Origin: Bombella sp. ESL0385
GTDB lineage: Bacteria; Pseudomonadota; Alphaproteobacteria; Acetobacterales; Acetobacteraceae
Assembly: GCF_009725755.1 (NCBI RefSeq)
Contig: NZ_WNIJ01000005.1
Location: 17,069 to 81,068 of the forward strand
Length of the DNA stretch: 64,000 nt
Reading direction: 5' to 3'
Shown: piece by piece, positions 43,925 through 51,984 of the stretch
Position numbering within the stretch: position 1 is the stretch's first letter
Layout of the letters: each line of letters starts with the position of its first letter
Notes under the pieces: model-generated
Seen by the model: the letters and a program-made list of their open reading frames with translations, nothing else
Databases searched by the model: none
What the model was told of the DNA's origin: nothing
Program-made: the position numbers and the translations under genes

Positions 43925-44467
43925 TTATTGCGTTAAATCCCGCGCACGCCGCATAGCTTGCTCTAACCCTCGCGTAGAGAAAAGCAACTTGACCGGCTGA
44001 CCAGAAAAACTCAACGCCGTAAATGTCCCGATATTATCTTTTAAAAGCGTGCGCCATTGCCCATCATCAAATGTAAGAGGCACAAGGCAACCTGTCGGCA
44101 AACAGGTCGAGAAGGAATAAATATCCCCTACCGGCTGAGAGGCGTTGGTTAGGGTTAACCCATGCAATAAATCCAACCCGAAGGAGACCGTCACCACACC
44201 ACGCACTTGCTCGCCATCAGGCTCTAGCCGTAAACTCATCACACTCTTATGAGTATGAACATCAATCGCCCTTTGCGTCGCCACACATTTGACCTCACCG
44301 CTTTTATTAGTCCCACCCGGTGCTTGGCAGGCAAGCTGCCAATCTTGATAGGTCTCTCGTAGAAATGGCACCTTATCAGGCAAGCTTGTTGCTGCATGAG
44401 ATACCGAGGCAACCCCCAGCACTAGCAGGCTAAACACGCCATATTTTATAAGCTGCCTCATCATCAT
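43925..44467 (-). CDS. IalB-family (invasion-associated locus B) secreted protein
   Basis: 180 aa from the ATG at 44467 (or 44461, six bases on, which suits the GGGAGAGGG site better); the frame extends 26 codons upstream into the previous gene. Signal peptide MRQLIKYGVFSLLVLGVASVSHA. Family features: YQDWQLACQAPGG with a cysteine, CVATQ, and the paired-cysteine segment STCLPTGCLVPLTF, followed by FTALSFSGQPVKLLFSTRGLEQAM. IalB-like proteins are periplasmic or outer-membrane associated in alphaproteobacteria; their activity is not settled. Last gene of a three-gene envelope cluster. A second IalB-like gene lies at the window end. Confidence 0.85.
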   Translation of the reverse strand: MMMRQLIKYGVFSLLVLGVASVSHAATSLPDKVPFLRETYQDWQLACQAPGGTNKSGEVKCVATQRAIDVHTHKSVMSLRLEPDGEQVRGVVTVSFGLDLLHGLTLTNASQPVGDIYSFSTCLPTGCLVPLTFDDGQWRTLLKDNIGTFTALSFSGQPVKLLFSTRGLEQAMRRARDLTQ

Positions 44468-44498
44468 GCCCTCTCCCATCGCTATCTTTCCGATGTTC

Positions 44499-45011
44499 TT
44501 ATTGTTCCCACCAATGGCGTTGCGCCATTTTTGCGGCCTGCCCAAGGTCTGTCTTCAACGCAACATCGCCCTGCGCCGCTTGGCGTAATTGCTCCGTCTG
44601 CGCTTGTTTCTGCGCTAAATCCGCTTTGACGAACTCATCCTCATGGCTCACACGGCTCTCCAACATTTTGAGCTCAAGCTGCTGTTTCTGCAACGCAATA
44701 GCACGGCTTGCCTCACGATATTGCCGGTCATCCTGCCAATCCGTCTCAGCACGCGCACGTTGTGCGGCAGCAATACGCGCTGCATAAGCCTCATCCTGTT
44801 GCCGCTGACGCACTCGTGCTTGGGCCGCCCGTTGTGCGGCTTGCTGCTGCGCAACCTCCAAAGAGACGCGGCGTTGGTCTTGGCTATCCTGAATCTGGCC
44901 TAAATGCTCTAACTGTGTGGGGTCCATCGCTTGTGCATAAACCGCCCCACCATAAAGAGCCAGAATAAGGCTAAAAGCACAGCCTACAGCCCATCTATTA
45001 TGCCGCATCAT
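44499..45011 (-). CDS. Hypothetical periplasmic coiled-coil protein
   Basis: 170 aa. Signal peptide MMRHNRWAVGCAFSLILALYGGAVYAQA, then an almost continuous Gln/Ala/Arg/Glu-rich helix (about residues 45-145; for example LEVAQQQAAQRAAQARVRQRQQ) ending KMAQRHWWEQ. Probably a periplasmic coiled coil; it may belong to a domain of unknown function found in Acetobacteraceae (DUF5384-like), which I cannot confirm. GAAGGAGGGTGA precedes ATG 45011. Placed between a glycine-zipper lipoprotein (20 bp upstream) and an IalB-like gene (about 32 bp downstream). Confidence 0.75.
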   Translation of the reverse strand: MMRHNRWAVGCAFSLILALYGGAVYAQAMDPTQLEHLGQIQDSQDQRRVSLEVAQQQAAQRAAQARVRQRQQDEAYAARIAAAQRARAETDWQDDRQYREASRAIALQKQQLELKMLESRVSHEDEFVKADLAQKQAQTEQLRQAAQGDVALKTDLGQAAKMAQRHWWEQ

Positions 45012-45031
45012 TCACCCTCCTTCACACAGCT

Positions 45032-45553
45032 TTACCGGCGCGGACATGCCGCATTAGGCTGAACACGCGTCCCCGTCCCCCCTGTGGAGACCAATAACGC
45101 CGTACCGGGCTTATATTCGCATGTCCGTCCCACTTGGGTGGAAAGAAGCACCTCCCCACCTGCACGGTCCTGATAGGCAATCGTCACACCTTTAACGAGT
45201 GTATGATCACCTACAACCTGCCCGCCAACAAGGGACCCACCAATAGCCCCACCAGCACCAGCAGCCAAACCGCCACCCCAGCCAGAATGACCCGCACCAA
45301 CGGCCAAACCGCTCCCTAAAGCTGCCCCTACAAGGCCACCTACAATCTTAGCGGTACGCCGATTACGCGCATTATCAACATTAACACGCGCCACAGAGAC
45401 AGAGATAATCTGTACAACACGGCCCCGCTGCACGGTATTGACTTGGGATTGATCATACACATCAGGCCGTGATTCCTGCCCCGGTGTCTCACATGCCGTT
45501 AAAGCCAAAAACGGCACAACCAGAACCGCCAACAAAGCACGCATCTTCACCAT
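45032..45553 (-). CDS. Glycine-zipper outer membrane lipoprotein (SlyB/Pal-like)
   Basis: 173 aa from the ATG at 45553 (GAGGAAG upstream); seven codons of open frame precede it. Lipoprotein signal with lipobox ALTAC. Mature part: QVNTVQRGRVVQIISVSVARVN as in SlyB, then a glycine-zipper stretch (KIVGGLVGAALGSGLAVGAG ... GGAIGGSLVGGQVVG) and a C-terminal beta-rich tail with two cysteines. Expected at the outer membrane. First gene of the three-gene envelope cluster on the minus strand. Confidence 0.88.
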   Translation of the reverse strand: MVKMRALLAVLVVPFLALTACETPGQESRPDVYDQSQVNTVQRGRVVQIISVSVARVNVDNARNRRTAKIVGGLVGAALGSGLAVGAGHSGWGGGLAAGAGGAIGGSLVGGQVVGDHTLVKGVTIAYQDRAGGEVLLSTQVGRTCEYKPGTALLVSTGGTGTRVQPNAACPRR

Positions 45554-45621
45554 GATGTCTTCCTCAATCCTCATACAATGCCCACATTAGCCGTTCTCCA
45601 TTTATTTAGGTGAGAATAGCC

Positions 45622-45631
45622 CTATAGATAA
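45622..45631. promoter_or_regulatory. BioR-like box upstream of the biotin operon
   Basis: CTATAGATAA matches the known alphaproteobacterial BioR operator TTATAGATAA at nine of ten positions and sits 157 bp before bioA. The match is suggestive only: similar AT-rich words also occur near 50.4 kb, and no bioR gene is in the window. Confidence 0.35.
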
Positions 45632-45787
45632 CCATCCCTTTAGATACAGGTAACTTAACGTCAAGTGAGTTTTTTGCAATCTTCCCAATAAGATAGCCTG
45701 CCCCCTTGTCTCCCTTCCTCCTTTAAGGGACATTACCAGCTCATCATGTTCATCCTCTTATCCTAACGGCCCTATCACCCTTAACCT

Positions 45788-47044
45788 ATGAACACTGCCA
45801 GCACCCTCCCTCATCTCTGGCTACCTTATAGCCAAATGCATACCGCTCCCTTCCCGGTTGAAGCACAAGCAACCTCTGGTAGTACCATCACCCTTGCTGA
45901 TGGGCGCACCCTCATAGATGGCATTGCCTCTTGGTGGACAGCCTGCCACGGCTATAACCACCCTTCCATACGCCGCGCGCTTATCACACAAGCTGAGCGC
46001 ATGCCCCATGTCATGTTTGGCGGTATGGTCCATCAACCAGCCATAACCCTTGCCCAACGGCTCGCCGCCCGCTTACCGGGCGACTTAGAGCGCGTCTTTT
46101 TTACAGATTCTGGCTCTGTCGCGATGGAAGTCGCAGCGAAAATGGCCATTCAATATCATCTCAATAAAGGCCATACAGGACGGCACAAGCTACTCTCCTT
46201 CCGCGGGGGCTATCATGGCGATACCCTAGCGATGATGGCCATTTGTGACCCTGAAGAAGGAATGCACCGCCTCTTTGGCGCAGCTTTACCGCAGCAAATC
46301 CTTGCAGACCTCCCAACCACGCTCGCACATTCCGCCGCTTTGGAGGCCCTCCTCGCCCGACAAGGCCATGAAATCGCTGCTCTCATTGTTGAGCCTCTCG
46401 TCCAAGGGGCGGGAGGGATGCTCTTTCACACCGCAGAAACCCTTCGCCAGCTCCGCCGCCTCTGCGATTCTTACGGAATTTTGCTGATTTTGGATGAAGT
46501 CTTTACCGGTTTTGGCCGCACAGGCACCTTCTTTGCCTGCGAGCAAGCCGACATCACACCAGACATCATCGCCCTCTCCAAGGCCCTCACAGCAGGGACC
46601 ATGCCACTCGCCGCAACAGTGGCCCGCAAAACAGTTTTTGAGGCTTTTCTCTCGGACAATCCCCTCCACGCCCTCATGCACGGCCCCACCTTTATGGCCA
46701 ATCCACTCGCCTGCGCGGTTGCTAATGCCTCGCTTGATCTTTTCGACCAAGAACCCCGGCTAGAGCAAGTCCGCGCCATTCATACCCAAATGACCCATGA
46801 GCTAGAGCCATGCCGTCACCTACCCGGCGTGCGCGATGTCCGCACTCTTGGGGCCATTGGCGTTGTAGAGCTTGAAAGATTAGATGACCCTGAAGCCCTA
46901 AAACGCGCCTTCCTTAAAGAGGGCGTATGGATACGGCCCTTCCGGCGCATTATTTACCTTACCCCCGCCTTTACCATCACCTCAGATGAACTCACCCACC
47001 TCACTGGGGCTATAAAGCGTGTCCTAAAAGAGCATCTAGGATGA
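45788..47044 (+). CDS. bioA: Adenosylmethionine-8-amino-7-oxononanoate aminotransferase
   Basis: PLP enzyme that converts KAPA to DAPA in biotin synthesis, using SAM as amino donor. 418 aa. Motifs: LWLPYSQM at the N terminus, ASWWTACHGYNHP, HVMFGGMVHQPA, SGSVAMEVAAKMA, LILDEVFTGFGRTG, the PLP lysine in ALSKALTAGTMPLAAT and HGPTFMANPLAC. Overlaps bioF by 4 bp, the first of several overlaps in this operon. Confidence 0.96.
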   Translation: MNTASTLPHLWLPYSQMHTAPFPVEAQATSGSTITLADGRTLIDGIASWWTACHGYNHPSIRRALITQAERMPHVMFGGMVHQPAITLAQRLAARLPGDLERVFFTDSGSVAMEVAAKMAIQYHLNKGHTGRHKLLSFRGGYHGDTLAMMAICDPEEGMHRLFGAALPQQILADLPTTLAHSAALEALLARQGHEIAALIVEPLVQGAGGMLFHTAETLRQLRRLCDSYGILLILDEVFTGFGRTGTFFACEQADITPDIIALSKALTAGTMPLAATVARKTVFEAFLSDNPLHALMHGPTFMANPLACAVANASLDLFDQEPRLEQVRAIHTQMTHELEPCRHLPGVRDVRTLGAIGVVELERLDDPEALKRAFLKEGVWIRPFRRIIYLTPAFTITSDELTHLTGAIKRVLKEHLG

Positions 47045-48222
47045 ATCACCTTCAAAACGCTCTCCATGCCGCTCTCCAAGAGCGTGACAAGCACCATACA
47101 CGCCGCCATCTCACCCCAATGATGCGGCAAGGGGAACGGCTCATCCGCCAAGGGCGCGCCCTGATTGATGTCACCTCCAACGATTATCTCGGCCTCGCCC
47201 ATCACCCCCTATTACGCCACCGCGCCGCAGAGTGGGCGGAGCGTTACGGCACTGGAGCACGGGCCTCCCGCCTTGTCAGCGGGACCTTGCCCCTCCACAC
47301 AGAGCTAGAGGCTAAACTTGCGGCTTTTAAAAAGAGCGAAGCGGCTTTGCTCTTTGCCAGCGGATGGCAAGCCAATGCCTCCCTCCTGCCAGCCCTCAAC
47401 CAGCTATCGCTTCGCCAGATGGGCCATCCTGCGCTCTTTTTTATGGATAAGCTTAACCATGCCAGCCTTCATCAGGGCTGTTTAGCAGCAGGGGTACGGC
47501 AAATCCGCTTCCGCCATAATGACCTCACCCATTTGGAAACCCTCCTCCACCGCCATGCCTCCCAACCGGGCTTAAAGTTCATCATCACGGAGAGTGTTTT
47601 CTCCATGGATGGCGACCGAGCCGATATTGCCGCCCTACGCGCCCTCGCTAAACGTTACGAAGCCTTTCTTTATGTAGATGAAGCCCACGCAACCGCTGTA
47701 CTAGGGCCAGAAGGGCGCGGCCTTACCCAAGGCATGGCCGATATTACCATGAGTACAGCCAGCAAAGCCCTCGGGGGGATGGGGGCCTTTGTCACAGGCA
47801 GCCGCGCCTTATGTGATTATCTACTCAATCACGCTTCCGGCTTTATTTACAGCACGGCCCTGCCTCCCGCTTGCCTTGGTGCTTTAGACGCAGCGTTAGA
47901 GCTCGCGCCCCACTTAGAGCATGAGCGTTGCCACCTCCAAAAACAAGCCGACCGTCTCCGCTCTCACCTTCAAGACGCAGGCTGGAATACGGGGGCCTCT
48001 AGCACGCACATCATCCCCATTATGGTTGGGGAAAGCCACACCGCTTTACAGATAGCCCACGCTTTGGAGGCACGCGGCTTTCTCAGCGTGGCTATCCGCC
48101 CGCCAACGGTTCCCCCCGGCACAGCCCGCCTCCGCATCGCTTTAACAAGCCAGCTCTCTACCTCAATGATTGACCAGCTCGGCGAGGCCCTCCTCTCTAG
48201 CTTGAGGAGCCATGCCGCCTGA
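47041..48222 (+). CDS. bioF: 8-Amino-7-oxononanoate synthase
   Basis: Condenses pimeloyl-ACP with alanine to give KAPA. 393 aa. Features: SNDYLGLAHHPLL, GTGARASRLVSGTLPLH, LNHASLHQGC, SVFSMDGDRADI, YVDEAHATAVLG and the PLP-binding lysine in STASKALGGMGAF. ATG overlaps the bioA stop and its own stop overlaps the next gene by one base. Confidence 0.95.
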   Translation: MNHLQNALHAALQERDKHHTRRHLTPMMRQGERLIRQGRALIDVTSNDYLGLAHHPLLRHRAAEWAERYGTGARASRLVSGTLPLHTELEAKLAAFKKSEAALLFASGWQANASLLPALNQLSLRQMGHPALFFMDKLNHASLHQGCLAAGVRQIRFRHNDLTHLETLLHRHASQPGLKFIITESVFSMDGDRADIAALRALAKRYEAFLYVDEAHATAVLGPEGRGLTQGMADITMSTASKALGGMGAFVTGSRALCDYLLNHASGFIYSTALPPACLGALDAALELAPHLEHERCHLQKQADRLRSHLQDAGWNTGASSTHIIPIMVGESHTALQIAHALEARGFLSVAIRPPTVPPGTARLRIALTSQLSTSMIDQLGEALLSSLRSHAA

Positions 48223-48854
48223 TGACCACTCTCTATTATCTTCATGGCTGGGGGTATGATGCCCATTTTTGGGAGGGGCTGCACACGCATCTCCCCTCAT
48301 GGCAGCATATCTGTGCTGATGCAGGCTATTTTGGCTCCCCTGCTCACCCCCCATTACCAGAGGTTCCCTTTTGGGCCGTTGGTCACTCCGCAGGGGCCTG
48401 CGCTTTGCTCACGTTACGCTCCCCTCTCTGCCGTGGGCTTATCAGCTTTAACGGCTTTGCTCGCTTTACCGCAGCCCCCGATTACCCAGAGGGCCTCCCC
48501 CCACGCATTATGCACCGCATGATACGGCAATTTGAACGCCAGCCTGCAACCGTCCTGCGGCAATTCCGCCATATGTGTGGGGAGCCAGACCCCACCCTAC
48601 CCTCAACACTCAATCTCCCCGCTTTAACGGACGGTCTCACCATGCTCGAGACGATCGATCACCGCGACCATTTGCCTTATTGGCAGGGGCGGCTTTATAG
48701 CCTCCATTGTGTGGATGACCCCCTCATCCCCGCGCGTTCCGGCATGGGAGCTGCGGCGTGGGGAGTAGAACGCACAGGCGGCCATCGCCTCCCCCTCACG
48801 CACCCACAAGAGTGTGCAGCCTTTCTCACACGCATCATCAACGCTTCCTTATGA
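48222..48854 (+). CDS. bioH: Pimeloyl-ACP methyl ester esterase-like hydrolase (BioH-like)
   Basis: 210 aa alpha/beta hydrolase inside the biotin operon. Starts TLYYLHGWGYDAHFW; nucleophile elbow GHSAGA (serine about residue 57); aspartate in VDDPLIP and histidine in GGHRLPL. The segment TDGLTMLETIDHRDHL resembles the corresponding BioH region. BioH frees pimeloyl-ACP from its methyl ester, the step after BioC, and bioC is the next gene. Somewhat short and diverged from E. coli BioH, so another esterase of the same role (BioG-type substitutes) is possible; the call rests on context plus fold. Confidence 0.7.
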   Translation: MTTLYYLHGWGYDAHFWEGLHTHLPSWQHICADAGYFGSPAHPPLPEVPFWAVGHSAGACALLTLRSPLCRGLISFNGFARFTAAPDYPEGLPPRIMHRMIRQFERQPATVLRQFRHMCGEPDPTLPSTLNLPALTDGLTMLETIDHRDHLPYWQGRLYSLHCVDDPLIPARSGMGAAAWGVERTGGHRLPLTHPQECAAFLTRIINASL

Positions 48855-49630
48855 CAAACCACCGCAAAGCCACCATCACCGCCCGCTTTGATGCCGCCCA
48901 TCATTATGAGCAAGCCGCTTCCATCCAAAAACGCTGCGCCACAACACTTGCCTCATGGATTAAGAAAGAACATCGCACGGAAAAACCCAAACATATTTTA
49001 GAGTTCGGCTGTGGGACAGGCTTACTCAGCCGCGCCCTCATTGAGGCCTTTCCACAAGGTCATTACCACCTCACCGACATCGCCCCCGCTATGGTAGAGC
49101 GCACCCGCTACCACTGCGCCGCCCTACCCGCGCACATACGCTGCTATGTCATGGATGGTGAGGCCCCCCTCCCCCACCAAGCCCCGCCAGAAGGGTTCGA
49201 CCTCATCACCTCTAATCTTTGCCTCCAATGGTTTGAGGACCGCGCCCGCGCTTTCCAAGCCCTTACACAGCTTTTACGCCCCGGCGGACGGCTTATGGTC
49301 AGCACCTTACAGGCAGGCAGCTTGCACCAATGGCGGGAAAGCTGCCACGCCACCGCGACCGCTTGCGGTGTGCCAGACTACCCTACCCTCACCCAGCTAG
49401 AGCAAGACTGGCCCGCTCATGGCCGGGGTGTCTGGCGGGGTGAAGCCATGCACGACCCTATCCCATCTGCGCGGGACTTCCTCCAAGGCTTGCGCCGCAT
49501 TGGGGCCTCCCTGCCACGTCACACCCATCGCCCTGCCGCCCAGCTCCGCAAAGCGATGCGGTATTTTGATGCCCATTACGACCATGTGACCTATCATGCC
49601 GCCTTCGGCCTCTTCCAAAAGGGAGTGTAA
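48851..49630 (+). CDS. bioC: Malonyl-ACP O-methyltransferase BioC
   Basis: Methylates malonyl-ACP to disguise it for fatty-acid-type chain elongation. 259 aa from the ATG at 48851, which overlaps the previous stop (ATGA). SAM-binding motif HILEFGCGTGLLSRALIE, then HLTDIAPAMVERTR, FDLITSNLCLQWF (BioC-typical) and LRPGGRLMVSTL. The FDAAHHYEQAASIQKR start matches the BioC N terminus. A longer frame from 48758 would begin at a non-ATG codon and is not favoured. Confidence 0.92.
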   Translation: MTNHRKATITARFDAAHHYEQAASIQKRCATTLASWIKKEHRTEKPKHILEFGCGTGLLSRALIEAFPQGHYHLTDIAPAMVERTRYHCAALPAHIRCYVMDGEAPLPHQAPPEGFDLITSNLCLQWFEDRARAFQALTQLLRPGGRLMVSTLQAGSLHQWRESCHATATACGVPDYPTLTQLEQDWPAHGRGVWRGEAMHDPIPSARDFLQGLRRIGASLPRHTHRPAAQLRKAMRYFDAHYDHVTYHAAFGLFQKGV

Positions 49631-49633
49631 CCC

Positions 49634-50320
49634 ATGCTCTATGCCCCTCCTCCCCCACTGCCACCCCACCCGCCAAAAGGCGTCTTTGTCACCGGGACGG
49701 ATACAGGAATCGGCAAAACGCTCATCAGTGCCGCCCTAACACGCGCGTGGCATGGAACCTATTGGAAGCCCTTCCAAACCGGCCTTGCTGAGGAGCCCGG
49801 CGATACTGAGACCGTCCAACAGCTTACAGAACTCCCCCAAGACCATATCCTCCCCCCAGCTTACGCGCTGCAAGCCCCGCTCGCCCCCGCTGCTGCCAGC
49901 GCGCTTGAGGGCATAACCCTCCACCCCGAACAGCTTACCCTACCAGAAGCCCCCCACGCCCCCTTGATTATAGAAGGCGCAGGCGGCCTTATGGTGCCAC
50001 TGACGAAGACTATGTTGATGATTGACTTCATCGCCCAACTTGGCTTGCCCGTCATCCTCGTCACCCGCAGCAATTTAGGCACACTTAATCACACCCTTTT
50101 AAGCCTTGAGGCCCTGTATCAACGTGGGATTCCCGTCCTTGGCTTCATCACTAATGGGGTCGAATCCCCACAAAACACCCAGATATTGGAGGATGTAAGC
50201 CATTGTCGGCCTCTCCTCCATGTCTCCCCACTAACGACCACACCTACCGCTACCACACTCCGCCACATAGCCGCTCAACTGCCCCCTTGGGAGCATTACT
50301 GGCGACCTAGAACGGCTTAG
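49634..50320 (+). CDS. bioD: Dethiobiotin synthetase
   Basis: ATP-dependent ring closure of DAPA with CO2. 228 aa. P-loop GVFVTGTDTGIGKT at residues 16-29, YWKPFQTG, EGAGGLMVPL and LVTRSNLGTLNHTLLSLEAL are the BioD landmarks. Starts three bases after the bioC stop. Ends the operon; bioB, needed for the last step, is not in the window. Confidence 0.95.
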   Translation: MLYAPPPPLPPHPPKGVFVTGTDTGIGKTLISAALTRAWHGTYWKPFQTGLAEEPGDTETVQQLTELPQDHILPPAYALQAPLAPAAASALEGITLHPEQLTLPEAPHAPLIIEGAGGLMVPLTKTMLMIDFIAQLGLPVILVTRSNLGTLNHTLLSLEALYQRGIPVLGFITNGVESPQNTQILEDVSHCRPLLHVSPLTTTPTATTLRHIAAQLPPWEHYWRPRTA

Positions 50321-50441
50321 CCCTTAAAAAGCTACATTTTTTTAATATATCTATCCGTGCAATGCCCATTCCCTCCCCCTTCCATATCAGGGTAAAGAGA
50401 AGCAAATTGCAGAGATATAGATAGGGTTTGTCAGTATCATC

Positions 50442-51977
50442 ATGAAAATCACACGGCGAACGATAGTTAAAACAGGCGTAGGCTTAGGGGCAGGGCTTGC
50501 TCTTGGTGCAAGCTCCGCACGCCATGCTCATGCTGATGATGGCTCCGCTACCCCATTTGATGACAGCACCGTCCGCACATTAGCGCGCGACCTTGCCTCT
50601 AAAAGCTACAAGCCCCCGCGCAAGGACCTCCCCGATGCGCTGGCTCATATGAATTTTGACCAATTCTCTGCCGTTCAGTTCAATTCAGAAAAAGCATTAT
50701 GGAAGCAAGACAACCTCGCTTTTGATGTTGAGTTCTTCCCGCGCGGGTATCTCTATAAGCAGCTTATTGATGTTTATGAGGTCCATGACGGTACAGCACG
50801 CCCTGTTAACTACACGGCCGATATGTTCACCAGTAAAGACCCTTCCCTAAACCTGACCGGGGGGGAAGGCTTCTCTGGCTTACGCATCCGTTATGCCCTC
50901 AATCATCCCGGTGTGATGGAAGAATGTGCCGTATTCCTCGGGGCATCCTATTTCCGCGCGGTTGCTAAGGGGCAAACTTACGGCCTCTCCGCCCGTGGCT
51001 TTGCAAAAGATACCGGCACCCCAACGGGGGAGGAGTTCCCCACATTCCGCAGCTTTTGGTTGGAGAAACCCGTCCCCGGTAGCCAATCTCTCATCCTCCA
51101 TGCGTTAATGGATAGCCCCTCCCTTACGGGGGCCTTTCGTTTCACCATTCGCCCCGGTGAGACGACCCTCTTTGATGTCCAATCCTCCTTCTTCCCCCGC
51201 ACGGACATCACAGCGGGAGGAATCGCGCCCCTAACAGGCATGTATTATTTTGACGCAAATGACCGGACCCACATTAATGACTGGCGGCCTGCTGCGCATG
51301 ATAGTGAGGCCCTCCAAATATGGACAGGGGCAGGCCAAAACATCTACCGCCCACTCACAAACCCAACCGACCTTCAACTCTCCTCCTTTAGTGATGCAGG
51401 GCCTTACGGCTATGGGCTGATGCAGCGCAAACGTAATTTTCACGATTATGAAGACCTCGCCCTCCATTACGAAAAACGTCCCTCTTTATGGGTCGAACCT
51501 ATTGGAAATTGGGGGGAAGGCGGCGTTCAACTTGTCGAAATCCCCACCCCTAGTGAGGTCAATGATAATATCGTCTCCTTCTGGCGGCCTAACCAACCGC
51601 TAAAAGCAGGGCAGAGCTATAACTTCACCTATCGGATGTATTGGGGGTGGGATACGCCTTGGCCAACACATCTTGCGCGCATTCATGATACACGCGTCGG
51701 TGCTGTAACCGACCATCCAGAGAAAGTGCAATTCGTCCTCGATTTTGACGGCGAACCCTTCCGCACCCTCCCCAGTGACACAGCTTATCATCTCCTCGCC
51801 CAGAGCTCTGCGGGGGAGATTTCTGCCATCACCATTATGCCTAATCCGGAAATTAATGGCGTGCGCGCCTTCTTCCAACTAGACCCCGGAGCCGCCAAAT
51901 TATGCGAGCTGCATGTCCAACTCGCCAGTGCCCAAGGCCCCCTTTCTGAAACATGGCTCTACCGCTGGACCGCTTAA
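50442..51977 (+). CDS. Glucan biosynthesis protein OpgG/OpgD (Tat-exported)
   Basis: Periplasmic protein for osmoregulated periplasmic glucan backbone synthesis. 511 aa. The N terminus has a twin-arginine signal (TRRTIVKTGVGLGAGLALG), a feature of OpgD rather than of the Sec-exported OpgG. Then FDDSTVRTLARDLASKSYKPP, LAFDVEFFPRGYL, FSGLRIRYALN, ECAVFLGASYFRAV and LPVPGSQ-like KPVPGSQSLILHALMDSP, all in the MdoG family order. It is followed seven bases later by opgH. I leave the symbol open between opgG and opgD. Confidence 0.92.
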   Translation: MKITRRTIVKTGVGLGAGLALGASSARHAHADDGSATPFDDSTVRTLARDLASKSYKPPRKDLPDALAHMNFDQFSAVQFNSEKALWKQDNLAFDVEFFPRGYLYKQLIDVYEVHDGTARPVNYTADMFTSKDPSLNLTGGEGFSGLRIRYALNHPGVMEECAVFLGASYFRAVAKGQTYGLSARGFAKDTGTPTGEEFPTFRSFWLEKPVPGSQSLILHALMDSPSLTGAFRFTIRPGETTLFDVQSSFFPRTDITAGGIAPLTGMYYFDANDRTHINDWRPAAHDSEALQIWTGAGQNIYRPLTNPTDLQLSSFSDAGPYGYGLMQRKRNFHDYEDLALHYEKRPSLWVEPIGNWGEGGVQLVEIPTPSEVNDNIVSFWRPNQPLKAGQSYNFTYRMYWGWDTPWPTHLARIHDTRVGAVTDHPEKVQFVLDFDGEPFRTLPSDTAYHLLAQSSAGEISAITIMPNPEINGVRAFFQLDPGAAKLCELHVQLASAQGPLSETWLYRWTA

Positions 51978-51984
51978 TTACCCC

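Noticed and set aside
50345..50430. TATCTAT and ATAGATA words resembling BioR boxes before opgG
   Set aside because: Matches to the consensus are only 7-8 of 10, the two words are far apart and the downstream genes are not biotin genes.
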